From NCBI GenBank assembly GCA_022496205.1, contig WTXD01000025.1, positions 124,001 through 188,000 on the forward strand: a stretch of DNA of 64,000 nt, given 5' to 3'. Origin of the DNA: Gloeopeniophorella convolvens. Lineage: Eukaryota > Basidiomycota > Agaricomycetes > Russulales. The translations under genes and the position numbers were made by a program. This document shows, in pieces, positions 24,090-37,989 of the stretch (the first letter of the stretch is position 1; the number at the start of each line of letters is the position of its first letter). Under the pieces are notes generated by a model. It was not told the DNA's origin, did not search any database, and saw nothing but the letters and a program-made list of their open reading frames with translations.

Positions 24090-24776
24090 GCGAGTCTCCT
24101 CCGATGTCAACTTTTCCGTTCATCCAATCCCATATGCTCTAAAATCGGCCGTGCGACGCGGCTGCAGATTGCGAACGGCTCAACTTTCTACACGCTTCTC
24201 GTTTTCGTGTACCATCACAGCAAATCGAGCAGCAGTGCTCGGTATAGCAACGACTCTACCACGACTGTACGATCACCCAACACATCCCGTGAAGTTGTTC
24301 GTTTGTCTTCCCATTTTCTTCCACTTTCTCCTCCCTCTCCCCATATTTATGATTAAGCGGCCCGCCACGACGCCCGTGGTTGATGTGCCTGTGCAAGGAC
24401 TTTTTTCCTTCCTCATCTTCCAAGTATCTCCTCTCAAATTCCCCCCACCGCTACGCTACGTAACGACACCCGATGATTTGGGTAATGGTCTCCTAGCTCC
24501 CGTCTCGTGTGCCTATGCAACTCCACCCACAACATCTTTCCCCTACCATCCAGGCTTGGTTCAACAGCAATTTTTCCTCTTATCTTGTTCCCCCTTCTTC
24601 CTGTGTAACACACATCCTTTCTGGGTTTCGCGATTCTGCATACATACTCTGTTACAGGACGCAGCGTCCACTCGTTTCCCAACACACATTTAGAAGCTGC
24701 CAATACACACGTTTTTCTGAATATATGCGTGATGAAAAGATGTAAGAAATGATAAGGCAAACGAACGTTGGTGTGC
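24090..24776. other. Convergent 3' intergenic region
   Basis: Lies between the stop of the CBM21 gene (+) and the stop of the Pfs2-like gene (-), so it should hold both 3' ends. T- and C-rich on the plus strand. No gene seen. Confidence 0.55.
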
Positions 24777-26873
24777 TTAGTGGCGTCCGCCACGGCGTCC
24801 ACCGCCCGGCCCACCCCACCGCGATCCACGACCAAACCCGCCGCCCGCGCGCCCGCCCTCGTATCCGCCACCACCACCGCGCCCGCCGCCGTCGCCCCCG
24901 CGCCGGTAGCCCCAGTCGTCTCCGCCGCGCGGCGCCTGGCCGTCCACCGCGGGCCCCGTCGGTGGGCCATTTGAGCGCCCTTGGCCGGAGCCCGCCGCCG
25001 CGCCCGCACCTGCGCCTCCGCCAGCAAAGCCGCCGCCACCAAGCCCGGGCACCTCGCCCCACCTCCACCCGCACCCGACGCGGAGCCGAATCCCGGCACG
25101 GCATCGTCCGCGCCGCCCGCCCCATTCCCGCCGCTGTCTGCGCCCCACCAGCCGCCACCGCCACCGAAGCCCGGCACGGCCCCGCCGCCGTCCGCGTCGT
25201 CCTGATCGTCGTCCTGCTCGTCGTCGGGCTGCTGCGCCGGCTTCGCGCCGGCGGGCGCGGCGTCGCCTGGGCGCTCGCGCGCCCAGAAGCGCGTGGTGTG
25301 GTCGTTCGAGGCGGAGACGAGGAGGTGGCCGAGCGGGTGGAAGGTCAGCGCCCAGACGTTCGAGTCGTGTGCCTGCGCGAGCGACGCGCGTGGCGCGACC
25401 TGTGGCGCCGGCGCGGTGAGTGCGGCGTTGCTGGACCCGCCCGCGGACATTGAGGGTCCCGAGGGTATAGAGGGCGTTCCGGCGGTTGGGGAGGAGAGGT
25501 CCCAGTGGAGGATCGCGCCTTCGGAGCCGCCCGAGACGAGGATGGGGTGCACGGGGTGCCATGCCAGAGCTACAGAGGTGGGAGTGGTCAGGTGGCTGCG
25601 GACGTGATGCTGAGGAAAGACATACAGCACACTTCTTTTTTGTGCCCGCGCAGGACGACCCACTCTTTCATAGAGCGGATGTCGAAGACTCGCACCGTCT
25701 GGTCGCGCGATGCGCTAGCGAGCAGATTTCCGTGCGGCGCCCACGAGAGGGCCTGGATGGTATTTTTGTGTTGGTGCCTGCGGGAAAGTCAGCGGCGTGC
25801 ACGCGATGGGACAACGTGAAATGCGTACAGCGTTGTGAGAGCAGTGCCTGTGCGCGGGTCCCAGAACTTGATGAGATTGTCCTTGCTTCCCGACACGAGC
25901 AGACCCATTGTCGGATGCCACTCAACACATTTGACGTCCCAGCCGTGACCCGTAAGCACGCGCTCCTCACGGCTCTCCGCAAAGGACCAGACGCGGACGG
26001 TGGAGTCGTCGCTGGCGGTGGCAAAGCGCGCATCGTCCGGCGAGAAGCTGAGTCCGCGGACGGCCTCCCGATGCGCGGCCCATGCGGTGAGATTGTTCAT
26101 GTTGGGCTGGAAGTACTTGACGATGCCAGACTGGTCGGCGGACGCGATATACGTCCCAGCATGATTGAATGTGAGCGCACGAATGGCGGTGTCGTGCGCT
26201 TGCAGAATGGTCTCGAAGTTGAACGTCAAACCATTCCACGCGGTGAACTCTCCACTTGTAGAGCCAGTCAATATTCGTCGGCCCTCCGGGGTCCACTGCA
26301 TAGACAAGACATAAGAAAGACTCGCGTAACTTGAGCGAATTCACGTACCGTGACCGCGTTCACCGGGCACCGAATCTTGTTCGTGGATGTGTGAATGAAT
26401 TTAGTGCAGAGAGAGGTCGAGGCATTATCTGGGTAAGCCTTTGGAGGCAGCAGCTGATGTGAAGGGTCAGGTTAGTCGTGGTGCGCAGAACGGGTCAATG
26501 GCACGCACGTCGATGATGTATGGTGGGCTTGGGCGAAGGTACGGCACATATCGCGGATTGGGTTGCAATTTACGAAACTGCGCTCAATGACTGGTCTTGA
26601 GAATTGTATGCAAGACAAATGGAATTTTAGACGCACCAGAGCCCAGCGTCCCATCCCGCCTGCATAGTCGACGGTCCGACGTGGACGCGTCTTCTTCAGA
26701 GCTTTGCCATCAAGCAGCTGGCGCTGAACAGCAAGTTCGAGGTCATGAATACGCTGATCGTCTATGAACGGAGGCTGTGGCGGTTGTTCGTGCCGCTGAG
26801 GCTTCCATTCAGGATAGTTGGTTGGATTGGTGGGTTTGGTAGGGAGGAGCAGAGGAAGGGCAGCCGAGGCCAT
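24777..26873 (-). CDS. pfs2: Pfs2/WDR33-like polyadenylation factor, WD40
   Basis: Seven minus-strand exons: 26637..26873, 26509..26577, 26349..26453, 25829..26295, 25626..25777, 25075..25569, 24777..25009; 585 aa. The N-terminal [11 protein letters not shown]...GRWAL block and the WD repeats with [37 protein letters not shown] and [15 protein letters not shown] are hallmarks of Pfs2/WDR33, the scaffold of the cleavage and polyadenylation factor in the nucleus that contacts the AAUAAA signal. After the propeller comes an acidic, Gly-rich and finally RGG-rich tail. Near 25010-25074 the tail changes frame: either a 65-bp intron (GTGCGG donor) or one missing G in a G run. Both give the same RGG end at 24777. 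Start at 26873 is the first Met before the conserved block; a frame continues upstream. Confidence 0.9.
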
Positions 26874-27185
26874 CGCGCCGGACTCAACGTGGTCTACAAA
26901 TTGAAGTAGACAGTTAAGCAGGTTCAGGTATCTCTCCTTAGCTCTATGATATCTTGCGCAGGGTGCCAATTCCCCAAACCTCGACTCGACGTATACTCGA
27001 GTATAAGGCAGGGGTTTGATTGCGGCCAACCGCGAGTGAACACGGCGGGCCGCTCAACCCAAGACTTGACCCTAACCCCGAATTGTGGGTACAGCCAAAG
27101 TTCATATGCATTTGGGTGTGTATTCTACTACACTTAGTCCCATAGTATATGAAGGTTCAGTGTCACAAGGATCGACGTCAAAGGC

Positions 27186-28619
<1,434 letters not shown>

Positions 28620-29862
28620 ACGCGACTTTTGGAATGAACACGAGAATGCATGAGAGCGCGGAAGGCGCGTTTCAAAGTCCGCGGGTCTCTCCTGACTTCC
28701 ACGGCCGCCAAAGTCTACGCAGACGCTACCTGCCTGCGGCTCAACAACTTCGCAATTGCACGCTATCTTTAGGTGTTACCTACAGGATCCGACTGGGAAT
28801 CCTACCCCCGTGCTTGCACGATCGAGGCTTATTTCATCCGTTGTTTCGTTCGTGTACTGTCCCCGTCTGCTCGTATTCTCGTCAACACGGTCTACACGGC
28901 GCGTTGCGCCGTGTGACAGGTAGGGGTGTGGGTACGGGGTTACATATGTGGACATTTACCGGAATATGAACTCACGTTGCTCAGGGGTGGGATACGGTGT
29001 TCATGGTGCGTGTTCCTTGAGTTCGTCAGTTTCTCGTCATGAACTGGATATATCCAGACAATCCTTCACCCCATGCTCGGGTGGGATCTTGGAGCCATCG
29101 TGCTGGCTTCTGTAGGCCTCACACGGATGACTTGAGGCGTGCCAGAAGCGCCCGGCGATGACTGCGAACTCTGTTCCCAGCGTGCTGCGGACAAGAACGA
29201 CGTTAATCGGACTTCGATCGAGCGGCTGAAGGAGCATATAGGAGTGTATAAAAATAGAACCACTCTGGGAACTGATCCACGCGTATGAGGTGAGTGCGCC
29301 ATGTGCATGAAGATGGTAGCGTTAACGTTGGTGACTAGATTTATTTTTTCTGAGTCCTACTCCCGTTGATCGGAGCAAGGCAGTGCGGCTTGCATCTTTC
29401 TCGTCTCACTGTTACTCGGGGCACAGTATCAAGGAGGACCATCGCAGACAGAACATGCACGAGGCAAGGGAATAGATCCCTTTCGGGGTCTCTCACGAAG
29501 ATGCCAGTCCATGATTCCCATCCGTGTCAGAGGGTCATCGATGGAGAACATTGCTTGGTGAGCCGCCGGCCTTCCGAATCCCGCCACTATGGTAGGTGGG
29601 AGTTGCCAATCCTCGAAGGGGGTTCTCGGTGATATTCGTCGGACTTGATCATTCTTGCAACGCGCAGCGAGTGTGGGTGACCGAGAAAGAGTGGGACGAT
29701 TTTTCTTGCCGTTGGCCATTGCTCTTTCTTACAAATGGACTCGCTGTGGCCCTCGGTCCTGATTTGCGTTGAGCTATCCGCCTCTTGCTTGGGACCGCCT
29801 AGACTGGAACGGTCGCCACAGTACGGAGGGCCCTGATACGCTGAAAACTGACGGATCTTGAC
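28620..29862. other. Intergenic, divergent promoters of msw1 and RTA1-A
   Basis: Separates two divergently transcribed genes, so it should contain both promoters. A TATAAAAATA at about 29247 is 600 bp from the RTA1-A start and may be unrelated. No gene recognised. Confidence 0.5.
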
Positions 29863-31235
29863 ATGGTTCACATTGGCCCGACCCCACCGCCGCTTAACAT
29901 CACACTACCGTTCTTTCCGAGCGAACACGATTACCCCTCAGGCTTCATCGCGAAATTCTCGCCATACAAGTACATCCCGACGGCATGGACATGCGTCTTC
30001 TACATCGCTGTCTTCGCCATTTCTACGAGTACGCGTACCCTCTGCAACTCTAGCGCTCACGCTGAGAAGCCTTTATCAGTTCTACATGCGGGGCAGGCAA
30101 TCTATCTCAGACTGTGGTGGCTTCTTCCATCAGCAACTTTCTGCGGGGTCCTCGAGACGGTGGGCTGGAGTGCTCGATTATGGTCGAGTCATAACCCTTT
30201 GTTAAGGAACCCGTTTATCGTTGAGTGGGTAGCTTTTTCACGTTGCTTCGGGACGCTCGGCTCACGAGATGGAACAGATTCTGTCTTCTCATCATTTCGC
30301 CCACCGCACTCGTAGCGGCCAACTTCATTATTTTGGGCCGTATTGTCCAGCGCCTTGGAACGCAGTATAGCCGCCTGAACCCCACATTATGTGAGTGACG
30401 CACACATATTATGGCATTGTGCTCAGGCGAGGTCTGACGCCGTCGTTGCAGATTTCCGGATATTCCTCTCTTGTGATGTGATATCGCTCATTGTTCAAGG
30501 GATAGGAGGTGTCATCGCAACAAGTAATGACGCTCATGCCAAACTGGTGCGTTTATTTCTGTCCCCTGTAGCCTTGCCCTCTCACCAAGGTCCCCAGGGT
30601 TCTCACATTGCGTTAGCGGGAATCGTCTTCCAACTAGGTATAGTAACACATTTGACACGAAGCACTCTGGCGCTGACCTTGCGTTGAAGCCTCAATTACC
30701 CTCTATGTTGCGCTTGCAGTGGAGTTTCTCACTCGGTACAAGAAAGACAGGCCGGTTAGTAAGGATAAAAATATAGAGCCTCGCGGCATCGTCGACAAAC
30801 GCCTGAAGCGGATGGCCCGTGCAATAGGGTTCATGACTGCCCTAATCTTCATTCGGTACGGCGCTCCCTGACCTGCTGGGAAGTTGAGTACAATGGCACT
30901 TTCTTCAGGTCAATATACCGTACGATTGAACTCGCAGAAGGTCGGAGCGGAAAAGTGAGTAAGTCCCAATGGGCATTCGGTGAGTCAAGTTCCCTCCGTC
31001 GCTTGTATCGAATCTTCTAACGTGTCATCTAGATGTCTTCGATGCAGCAATGATCAGTTCTGCAATGTACACGCTCAACGCGTGCCACCCTGGCATGTTG
31101 CTCCGAGGACCAAACACGGTACTTATGGCTCCTGCAAATGAAACGAAGGCACTGGACGCAGGTCTCAATTCTCGGGATGCTACGATCAGCGTGGAGAAGG
31201 AATCCTTCACGGTCGGGGTGGGGGAAGTAGGCTGA
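29863..31235 (+). CDS. RTA1-like membrane protein, copy A
   Basis: Eight exons: 29863..30028, 30080..30224, 30278..30390, 30452..30546, 30598..30637, 30690..30855, 30909..30979, 31033..31235; 332 aa. RTA1-family landmarks: FCGVLETVGWSARLWSSHNP, LVAANFIILGRIVQRLG and YTLNACHPG, with about seven hydrophobic helices. The family (yeast Rta1, Rsb1; Pfam RTA1) comprises seven-helix plasma-membrane proteins linked to lipid movement and resistance to aminocholesterol or sphingoid bases; the substrate here is unknown. The exon lengths 145, 113, 95, 40, 166 and 71 are those of copies B and C, which confirms the model. The C-terminus is longer than in B and diverged. No lesions. Confidence 0.9.
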
Positions 31236-33304
31236 TCCTAGTAAGTCTGCTCTCCTGAGGTCAGCATAGCATGCACGCTCTGGGTTCCGACTACGATCAT
31301 ATTTTGTCCGCCGTAATTGCAAGTGCACGGTGATTGAATTGCTACTGAGGCGCTACTGGCCTACACCGCAACGCTATCTACCTGCAGTCTGGACTAACTC
31401 AGCCCGAAGATTGACAGAAAAATAAGTGGTCGAACCATGAGCGCTTGAGCTCTAGCAATCGATGCAGACTGCGGAGTCGTTTCGTCACTTCGTGGTTCTG
31501 ATGGAGGGGTACGGACACACAGTTCTCCCACTGCTGAGCCAGCCCGTTGGTATGTAGTCAAGTCTAATCAAGTCTACCTTCGGAACAAGCACCCAGGCCA
31601 GTGGAAGAGCGCCTCGAGTTGTGTAAGGAAGTTCCGTGCAGGTTCACACTGCCACTACAATGTCGCGATGGGTCTGGGCCTCCAGCGCTTGCTTGGCACA
31701 TGCCCTGAACGCGCGCGCCCGAACCGGCGGGCGCCGCGATAGCCCTCATGCATGATGTAGAGTGTTGGCCAAACCCACAACATCCTGGCGGGGCGATGAT
31801 GTTGCAGAGAGTGCAGTCCTACGCAAGGCTTCTGATGCAAGGTCAAACGACGGCGACGGCGCCGTGACGTCGAGTCCTAGGATAGCCACTGATGCGACGG
31901 GGTCATCGGGTAGATAGTACGAACTTCGCCGCAGTCAGTGGTGAGACACTGCTACAAGGGGTGGCTACTAGTAGCAATATCGTAAAGCATGCAGTGTATC
32001 TACAGCGCTTCCCCCGAGTACTGCGGAGACCTACTATGTAGAATGGCGCTCGGAGAAGCGTTGCTACGAGTTGCGAACAAGCCGATCCAGATCTTGTGCC
32101 CGTACTTATTCCTTCAAGCAGTGCCTGAGATGGGTGGAACTCAAGTTACCGCTGGCACGGCGCGAAGACGGTGCAGTCTCCTTCGACCTCCTTCAACGCA
32201 TGCCAGGTTTAGAGCGCTAGCCTGGGCGCTGAACGCTGAACGCTGAGCGCTGAGCCGCAGTGAGGCTGAACATTGCTGAGCAGTTTGGAGATCGAACGTG
32301 AACGTTTGAACGCTGACTCGGGGTGGATGCCCTGAGCGGCGAGCCTGGAGTAGCAGCCAAGTTGAGCTCGAGCCCGAATCAGATTGCTTCAAGTCGTCGA
32401 CAGTTTTAGAGGCTACTTCGGAAGCCAAAACTGACGCCAGAGACGCACTGGAGGGTATATAGAGCAAAGTCTTCATCATTCACCCCTTCGCCTGCAAACA
32501 GCCGAGAGTTGCTGCCCCTATCATAACGGTGGGGGCCTCGAGGGTTCCAACTTCTGCCAGTGAATCATCCGTTGGTACCCTTTTTAGCCGTCGGCGGCCA
32601 TTCGCTCCCGGGCGTCGTCCGGTCTCCCGGGCGCTTGCTAGCGGGCCCCGGAGCGCTGGCCGGCCGCCGCTCCCGTAAGCTCGTTGAGTAGAAAGTTCAA
32701 CTCGACCCAGTGCCGATCTTGGCAAGGACCGCCAGCGCTCTAGAACGCTAATTTGGCAGCAGGCACAACAGCGCGTTCCGAGCGCATTCATCCATCTTTG
32801 CGGTGCCTTTTCTAATGCTGGTCTATTTGCACGGGTTCTTTGACAAATTCTGACAACATTTCTGGTCTGTATCAGCTCAATTTTCTGCGTATGGACTAAT
32901 TTAAACTGCTGAAGCCCGAAGCTGGAGGCTTGACATCGTTACTGGTGATCGCCGCTCATGCAAATCCTTCCGTATCTTGCAGTAAAAAAGGGGCCAGCTA
33001 CGCGGTTGAGACTCAGCGGCCTCTTCAACAGGTGCTGCATGCCGACTCGCTTCGGATTGGCTCCAGAGTCCAAATTGCGCAGCCATCATTGTTTTCCAAC
33101 CGTATTCGGCTTCTGCTGCGGATATCATCAATCTCCTCTCTACATGGCCGCATACACCCCCTAAATCGCCGCCGCCCTTACCTGAGTTGCACACGTTACC
33201 ACACACGACCCTTTGCATGAGATCGTTGCCTCGCTTTTATTTTGTTTCGAGATATAAGACCGTGCTGCCCACCTCCCGCCTGTACCCTTTCGACTGCCTC
33301 CATC
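31236..33304. other. Intergenic between RTA1-A and RTA1-B
   Basis: 2.1 kb without a recognised gene. Includes the GCTGAAC-type heptamer repeats at 32228-32255 with scattered related words to about 32330, then a GC-rich stretch near 32580-32680. TATAAG at 33253, 52 bp before the RTA1-B ATG, is a likely core promoter. Confidence 0.5.
32228..32255. repeat. Heptamer tandem repeat GCTGA(A/G)C
   Basis: Four tandem units, GCTGAAC twice then GCTGAGC twice. Related words (CTGAAC, GTGAACG, TTGAACG) continue for about 75 bp. A similar array is at 38373 and short forms are near 28160 and 36460. Confidence 0.8.
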
Positions 33305-34723
33305 ATGGTCAATAGCGGGCCTGCCCCTCCTCTCAACACCTCTCTCCCTTTCTTCCCGAAGTCGTCAGACTACCCTCCCGGATATCTCGATGCATGGTCT
33401 CCGTACAAATATGTCCCTACGACATGGGTTTGCATCCTGTTTCTGGTTCTTTTCGGCTTCTCTACACGTATGTCCTACCCGTTTACTACGAATTTTTTTG
33501 GTGTGCGGTATTGACATGCACCACCCAGTCATTCACTTTGTGCAATCCATCCGCTCCAAACTCTACTGGCTTATCATCTCGGCGTGTTTCTGTGGGATAC
33601 TCGAAACTGTTGGTTGGGGAGGCCGCCTTTGGGGCAGCCACGATCCCATAGCCAGAAACCCCTACATCGTCCAGTAAGCTAGGTCCTCGCGTCTCTATGT
33701 TTGTCCTCAATTGTGTCCTCAGGTTCTGTTTGATCATTGTCGCTCCCACTGCTCTCGTTGCGGCGAACTTCATGATCCTAGGCCGTATCGTTCAGCGCCT
33801 TGGCCCCCAGTATAGCCGTCTGAGACCTAGGCTATGTAAGTATTTATGCTGAAAGGAAGGGGTAGACAGACATCCGTGCTACATAGGGTTCTGTACCCAC
33901 AGGTGCACGTAAATGGATTCCAAAAAAAAAAAAAAAGTAAGTATTTCCCATCGACGATTTCCTTGGTAGTACACCCGCTGAAGTCAACAGACGCTAGGAT
34001 CTTTGTCACAGCCGATATCGTCTGTCTCCTCATTCAGGCTATGGGTGGTGCCATCGCGTCTGGAGGTAATTCGCATGTACAGCTGGTAGGTCATCCCTCT
34101 TTCGTTCGTGGCGTCTATGATTTATATTTTTGCGCCCTCAGGGCTCTCATATCGCCTTGATCGGTATTATCATCCAGCTAAGTGCGTCGAGACAAACACC
34201 CCCCTGTACCAATGCTGACTGTGTCGAGCTCAGTGTCAATCGCCCTTTACGTTGCCCTGGCGATTGAATTCCTCGCCCGCTACTCTAAGGACAGGCCAAT
34301 ACGTCATGATGCAGAGTTGAGTCAGCGCGGTTTTGCAGATGAGCGTGTTAGGCGCATGATCCAGGCCATCTCCTTCATGACCGTGGTCATCATTATACGG
34401 TATAAAATCTACATCGCTTTCATTATCATCCCGCTGAGTAGCATCCTACAGGTCCATCTACCGTTTACTTGAACTGTCAGAAGGGCAGAACGGCTCAATC
34501 TCTAGCTCACAGATCACGTTCGGTGAGTCTTCCAGTCGGCGCATCCCCCGTTCGCCTTGACCACCCCTGCGGTGTAGACATTCTCGACGCTGTGATGATC
34601 ACCCTTGCGATATACACGCTCAATATTTTCCACCCTGGAAGGCTGCTCAGAGGACAGGATGTGTTGGTTCCTGAAGTTCCATTGAAAGGCATTGGAGCAG
34701 GTGGTCAGCAGGGAGCTCCGTAG
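33305..34723 (+). CDS. RTA1-like membrane protein, copy B
   Basis: Eight exons: 33305..33467, 33529..33673, 33723..33835, 33991..34085, 34142..34181, 34234..34399, 34452..34522, 34578..34723; 312 aa. Seven-helix RTA1 family member with FCGILETVGWGGRLWGSHDP, VAANFMILGRIVQRLGPQYSRL, a basic loop ARYSKDRPIRHDAE and YTLNIFHPG near the end. Its role is presumed to be lipid translocation or stress resistance at the plasma membrane, as for yeast Rta1/Rsb1. Exons 2-7 match copies A and C base for base in length. Intron 3 is 155 bp instead of about 54 because it holds a poly(A)-tailed insert (33846-33946). The coding frame is intact. Confidence 0.91.
33846..33946 (+). mobile_element. Small poly(A) retroposed insert in an intron
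   Basis: The 10-bp word GTAAGTATTT is present at 33836-33845 and again at 33937-33946. Between the copies are a 76-nt body and a run of 15 A at 33922-33936. A target duplication plus a 3' poly(A) tail is the signature of target-primed reverse transcription. Removing one duplicate, body and tail leaves a 54-bp intron, the same size as the matching intron of copy C. The body is too short to code and I could not identify its source RNA; it has no clear Pol III boxes. It brings a possible acceptor (CCCACAG, ending at 33902) and GT sites, so it could alter splicing. Confidence 0.8.
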
Positions 34724-36631
34724 GACCTAGCAATTAGTCCGCCTCCAATGGGGAGGAATGTCTTATGATTACCGGTCCGCGAGGCATGTCTACCCTTGGA
34801 TGTGCCTTGGGCCAGTACAAGCATAATATCGATGCACGCCGCTCGTTTTGAATATGATATTGTTTGTACTGTGCTCCTCTTGACCCAGGCTCTCAGGTGT
34901 TGTTCAACGCACTGATGGAACTCGCCCAAAATCCCAGAGAAAGGCACTGCCTGGTCTGTCGAACGAGTGTCTTGATAAAAAATCCGTCGACTGGGCGGAA
35001 TGTTGATGAGGCGCCACATAGCCAACTCGGAACGAGCTCCCAGGCGCGGCGGGGGAGGCACGCGTTCTGATAGCAATAAAATATCCTTCTCGTTCAATAC
35101 TTGGTCGAGCGTCTGGAGAAGGGTTGAGAAGGCTGCGATAACCCTTGAAACGCATGAGTCGCGAGGCAGCTGCGGTGGCTTTCGACGGCTAAGATTCGCC
35201 GCAAATTGCCATTTGCGTGGGTTCACAAGCAAGATAATGAACTTGTGGATGGTTGTTTGTCTTTGGCGCATTTCGAACACTATGGAACAGAGGCTGTGGA
35301 ACAACGGTGTACGCGTTGATAATCACACGGGTAATTCCATGATTGAGCGTGGTTAAGACGGACTGACCGCCTTTACTTACGGCCGTCATCATACACTCCG
35401 AATGCTTGAGGTTCTGTACAGTGGACCATCGGCCTCGTCGTTGAAAACCTGCGCCGAGCGGGAGGCCCAATGGAGACAAAAGCTAGCGACCCAAAGAGCG
35501 CCTTTCCAAACTCCAGCAGTTACGACAGACCGGTGCCGGCCCAACACTCGGGAAATGATTCTCTGTGTGGGGGGCATGTGGGTGGCGGCCGTTCTCATTC
35601 TTCCATCATGCGGTGTGCTGCGGAATCTAATCAAGGCAGGCGGCACAAAGGAGGCGGAGTGCAACACCAAGCTGGCAGGCTGCTTGATCTATGATAGTAT
35701 AACGAGAGCTACCGTCGAGGTGGCGCCGTCACACCGCGCCGCAGTAGGGAAACACACCCTTGACGCGCTCTACCAATCGGAGACATTGAGCACCCTAGCA
35801 AGACAAGCACGGCTGGAACGGGTAGAAAAGTTGGGGAGAAAGCAGGCATTTTGTTGTGCGGTGTCGGCTGTCGTGATGTCCCAGTGCGTTTGCAAGTCAC
35901 CCACCGAGGCAGCAAGTGGACTTCTCAGGCTCGGAGCCGCGCGCGCGCGGCGCGGGGAGCCAAAGTTGGCGGCGGCCCATTGCTTGGTAAGGCCGCGGCG
36001 GCCGATTACATATCGATTACTCAGCACATTCAAGACAGCCTCTTCCCTAATTAGGCACTCCAATACCGCCAACCGGCGGCCACGGTGACGAATTTGCGGC
36101 GAACGGTCTCCGACTCATCGCCCACGGCAGACAAGGTGACCATCAGTCCGGGAAGCGTGTCCTGAGTCCTTCGAATGCCGCAGCTGGGCTGTACAGGCTA
36201 GCTAGATGCTAGGGTCCCTATGGAAGCTCTGCTTGGGTTTACACATATGCATGCTATCTATCTTGTTCTTCTGGATGGCGACCGGCGCCAACAAAGCTTA
36301 ACTTACCAACCTGACTGTCTCGTTCACGACGGAGTGGCTTATACGTGATCTTCGGCGCTGGTTACCCCTAGGTTCCGCAGCAGTTCTGTGAGCAGAATTG
36401 CCGCTTCCGACCCCTGGCAGCATAGCCCCCTCGAGTCCACCGCCTGGTTGTCTCTTGTCAACGTTCAACGTCAACCCCCGAGCGGGTTCCATTTATTGTT
36501 GCTTACAGAATTTTCGCCTCGGGTATCTCTCTGCTGCGGATGGGTGATCAAAATATAAGAAACCCGTCTCGCCGTGGTGCTCCGCATCGATATCTATACC
36601 CTCTCCCCTTTCTGAAAACCCCTGGGCTATC
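34724..36631. other. Intergenic between RTA1-B and RTA1-C
   Basis: 1.9 kb. Open frames of 199 codons (minus, 34705-35304) and 228 codons (plus, 35402-36088) occur but lack any motif, hydrophobic pattern or splice logic, and are not called. GC-rich around 35930-36010. TATAAG near 36554 lies 78 bp before the RTA1-C ATG. Confidence 0.45.
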
Positions 36632-37989
36632 ATGAGTAACAGTTCCTCGCCGCCGCCACTTAACACATCCCTCCCTTTCTTCCCAAGCTCCTCAGACTTT
36701 CCTTCTGGCTACATAGACCAATTCTCTCCATATAGTTACCTTCCCACACTATGGGTTGGCATAACATTCGTTGTTCTCTTCGGCGGCTCCACAAGTACGC
36801 CTCTTAGTTGACATCTGACGCCGTTGTTCTTATCAGCGTTCTCAGTTTACCATATTATCCAGGCCATCTACTATAAACTATATGGCCTCATCTTTTCAGC
36901 TGGTTTCTGTGGTATCCTGCAAACCGTCGGCTGGGCCGGTCGGGTGTATTCGAGCCACGATCCAATAGCTAGGAACCCCTTCATCATCCAGTGAGCTCTA
37001 TTGCCGTTTCTGAAGAGCGTCTGAGTCGAACGAGAGGCGGTTAAACCGTATGATAGGTTCATCCTTATCATCATCGCCCCCACTGCCCTCGTAGCAGCCA
37101 ACTTCACAATCTTTGGTCGTATTGTCCGGCGCCTTGGCCCTCAATATAGTCGCCTCAAGCCGAAACTATGTAAGTGAACAAGGGTGGACGGCCCGCATGC
37201 AGATGTACTTAGATTCTTCCCAGACGCGCGAATCTTCCTCACAGCTGATATTACATCACTTCTTGCTCAAGCCATGGGTGGTGCCATCGCTGCTGGCAGC
37301 GACACCCATGCCAAATTGGTGAGCACGTTCCGCACTCCTGCAGGCATATTCTGATTTTGGCACTGTAGGGAAGTGATATAGCTCTTATGGGGATTGTCTT
37401 CCAGCTAGGTATGCGGATGCCTCCTATTTACTTGTACGGTTCTGACTCGCCCAGGCTCTATTGCTGTTTATGTCACACTTGCCACCGAATTCCTCAGACG
37501 CTACTCTAAGCGTCGGCCGATTCATCGCGACGCAGAGTTTAGCGTGCGGGGCTTTGCAGATAAACCCATCAAACGCATGATCAAGGCGATATCATTGATG
37601 ACCGTCCTCGTCATCATACGGTACAATCGTCTCATCGAGCCTTCGTTGCCCTGCGCTGAGCCAGTGAGGTTAGGTCTATATATCGCGCTCTCGAGCTATC
37701 AGAAGGAGGCACAGGGACCCTGAGTAAAAGTCAAATATATTTTGGTGAGCTCGCACGTCATTTCCATAAATATCTTCCTCACGAACGCCCCGCGCTGCAT
37801 CTAGTAATCTTCGACGCGACGATGATTACCCTGGCGATGTGGACGCTCAATATCTTCCACCCTGGAAAGCTACTCCTGGGGCCAGATGAGCCAGTTTCGG
37901 AAGTCCAGCTGATGAACTTAGAAGCTGGGTCTGGGCCAAAATACCCTATGCTCAAGTCTCAGACACCCAGCTATACGGAACTCAACTAG
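36632..37989 (+). CDS. RTA1-like membrane protein, copy C
   Basis: Eight exons: 36632..36794, 36846..36990, 37057..37169, 37224..37318, 37369..37408, 37455..37620, 37674..37744, 37805..37989; 325 aa. Exon 1 is too short to stand out by itself; the ATG at 36632 is chosen because MSNSSSPPPLNTSLPFFP matches the start of copy B. Family landmarks: FCGILQTVGWAGRVYSSHDP, VAANFTIFGRIVRRLGPQYSRL and WTLNIFHPG. Exon lengths 163, 145, 113, 95, 40, 166 and 71 equal those of copy B exactly. All introns are GT-AG, 46-66 bp. The function is inferred from the RTA1 family only. No lesions. Confidence 0.9.

Noticed and set aside
24749..25453. Plus-strand frame of 234 codons opposite the Pfs2-like gene
   Set aside because: Low-complexity Arg/Pro sequence antisense to the Gly-rich tail; the minus-strand WD40 protein explains the region.
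34705..35304. Minus-strand frame of 199 codons overlapping the end of RTA1-B
   Set aside because: Overlaps a confirmed gene on the other strand and shows no family resemblance.
35402..36088. Plus-strand frame of 228 codons between RTA1 copies B and C
   Set aside because: No motif, signal or splice partner; composition is mixed and the GC-rich end lengthens frames by chance.
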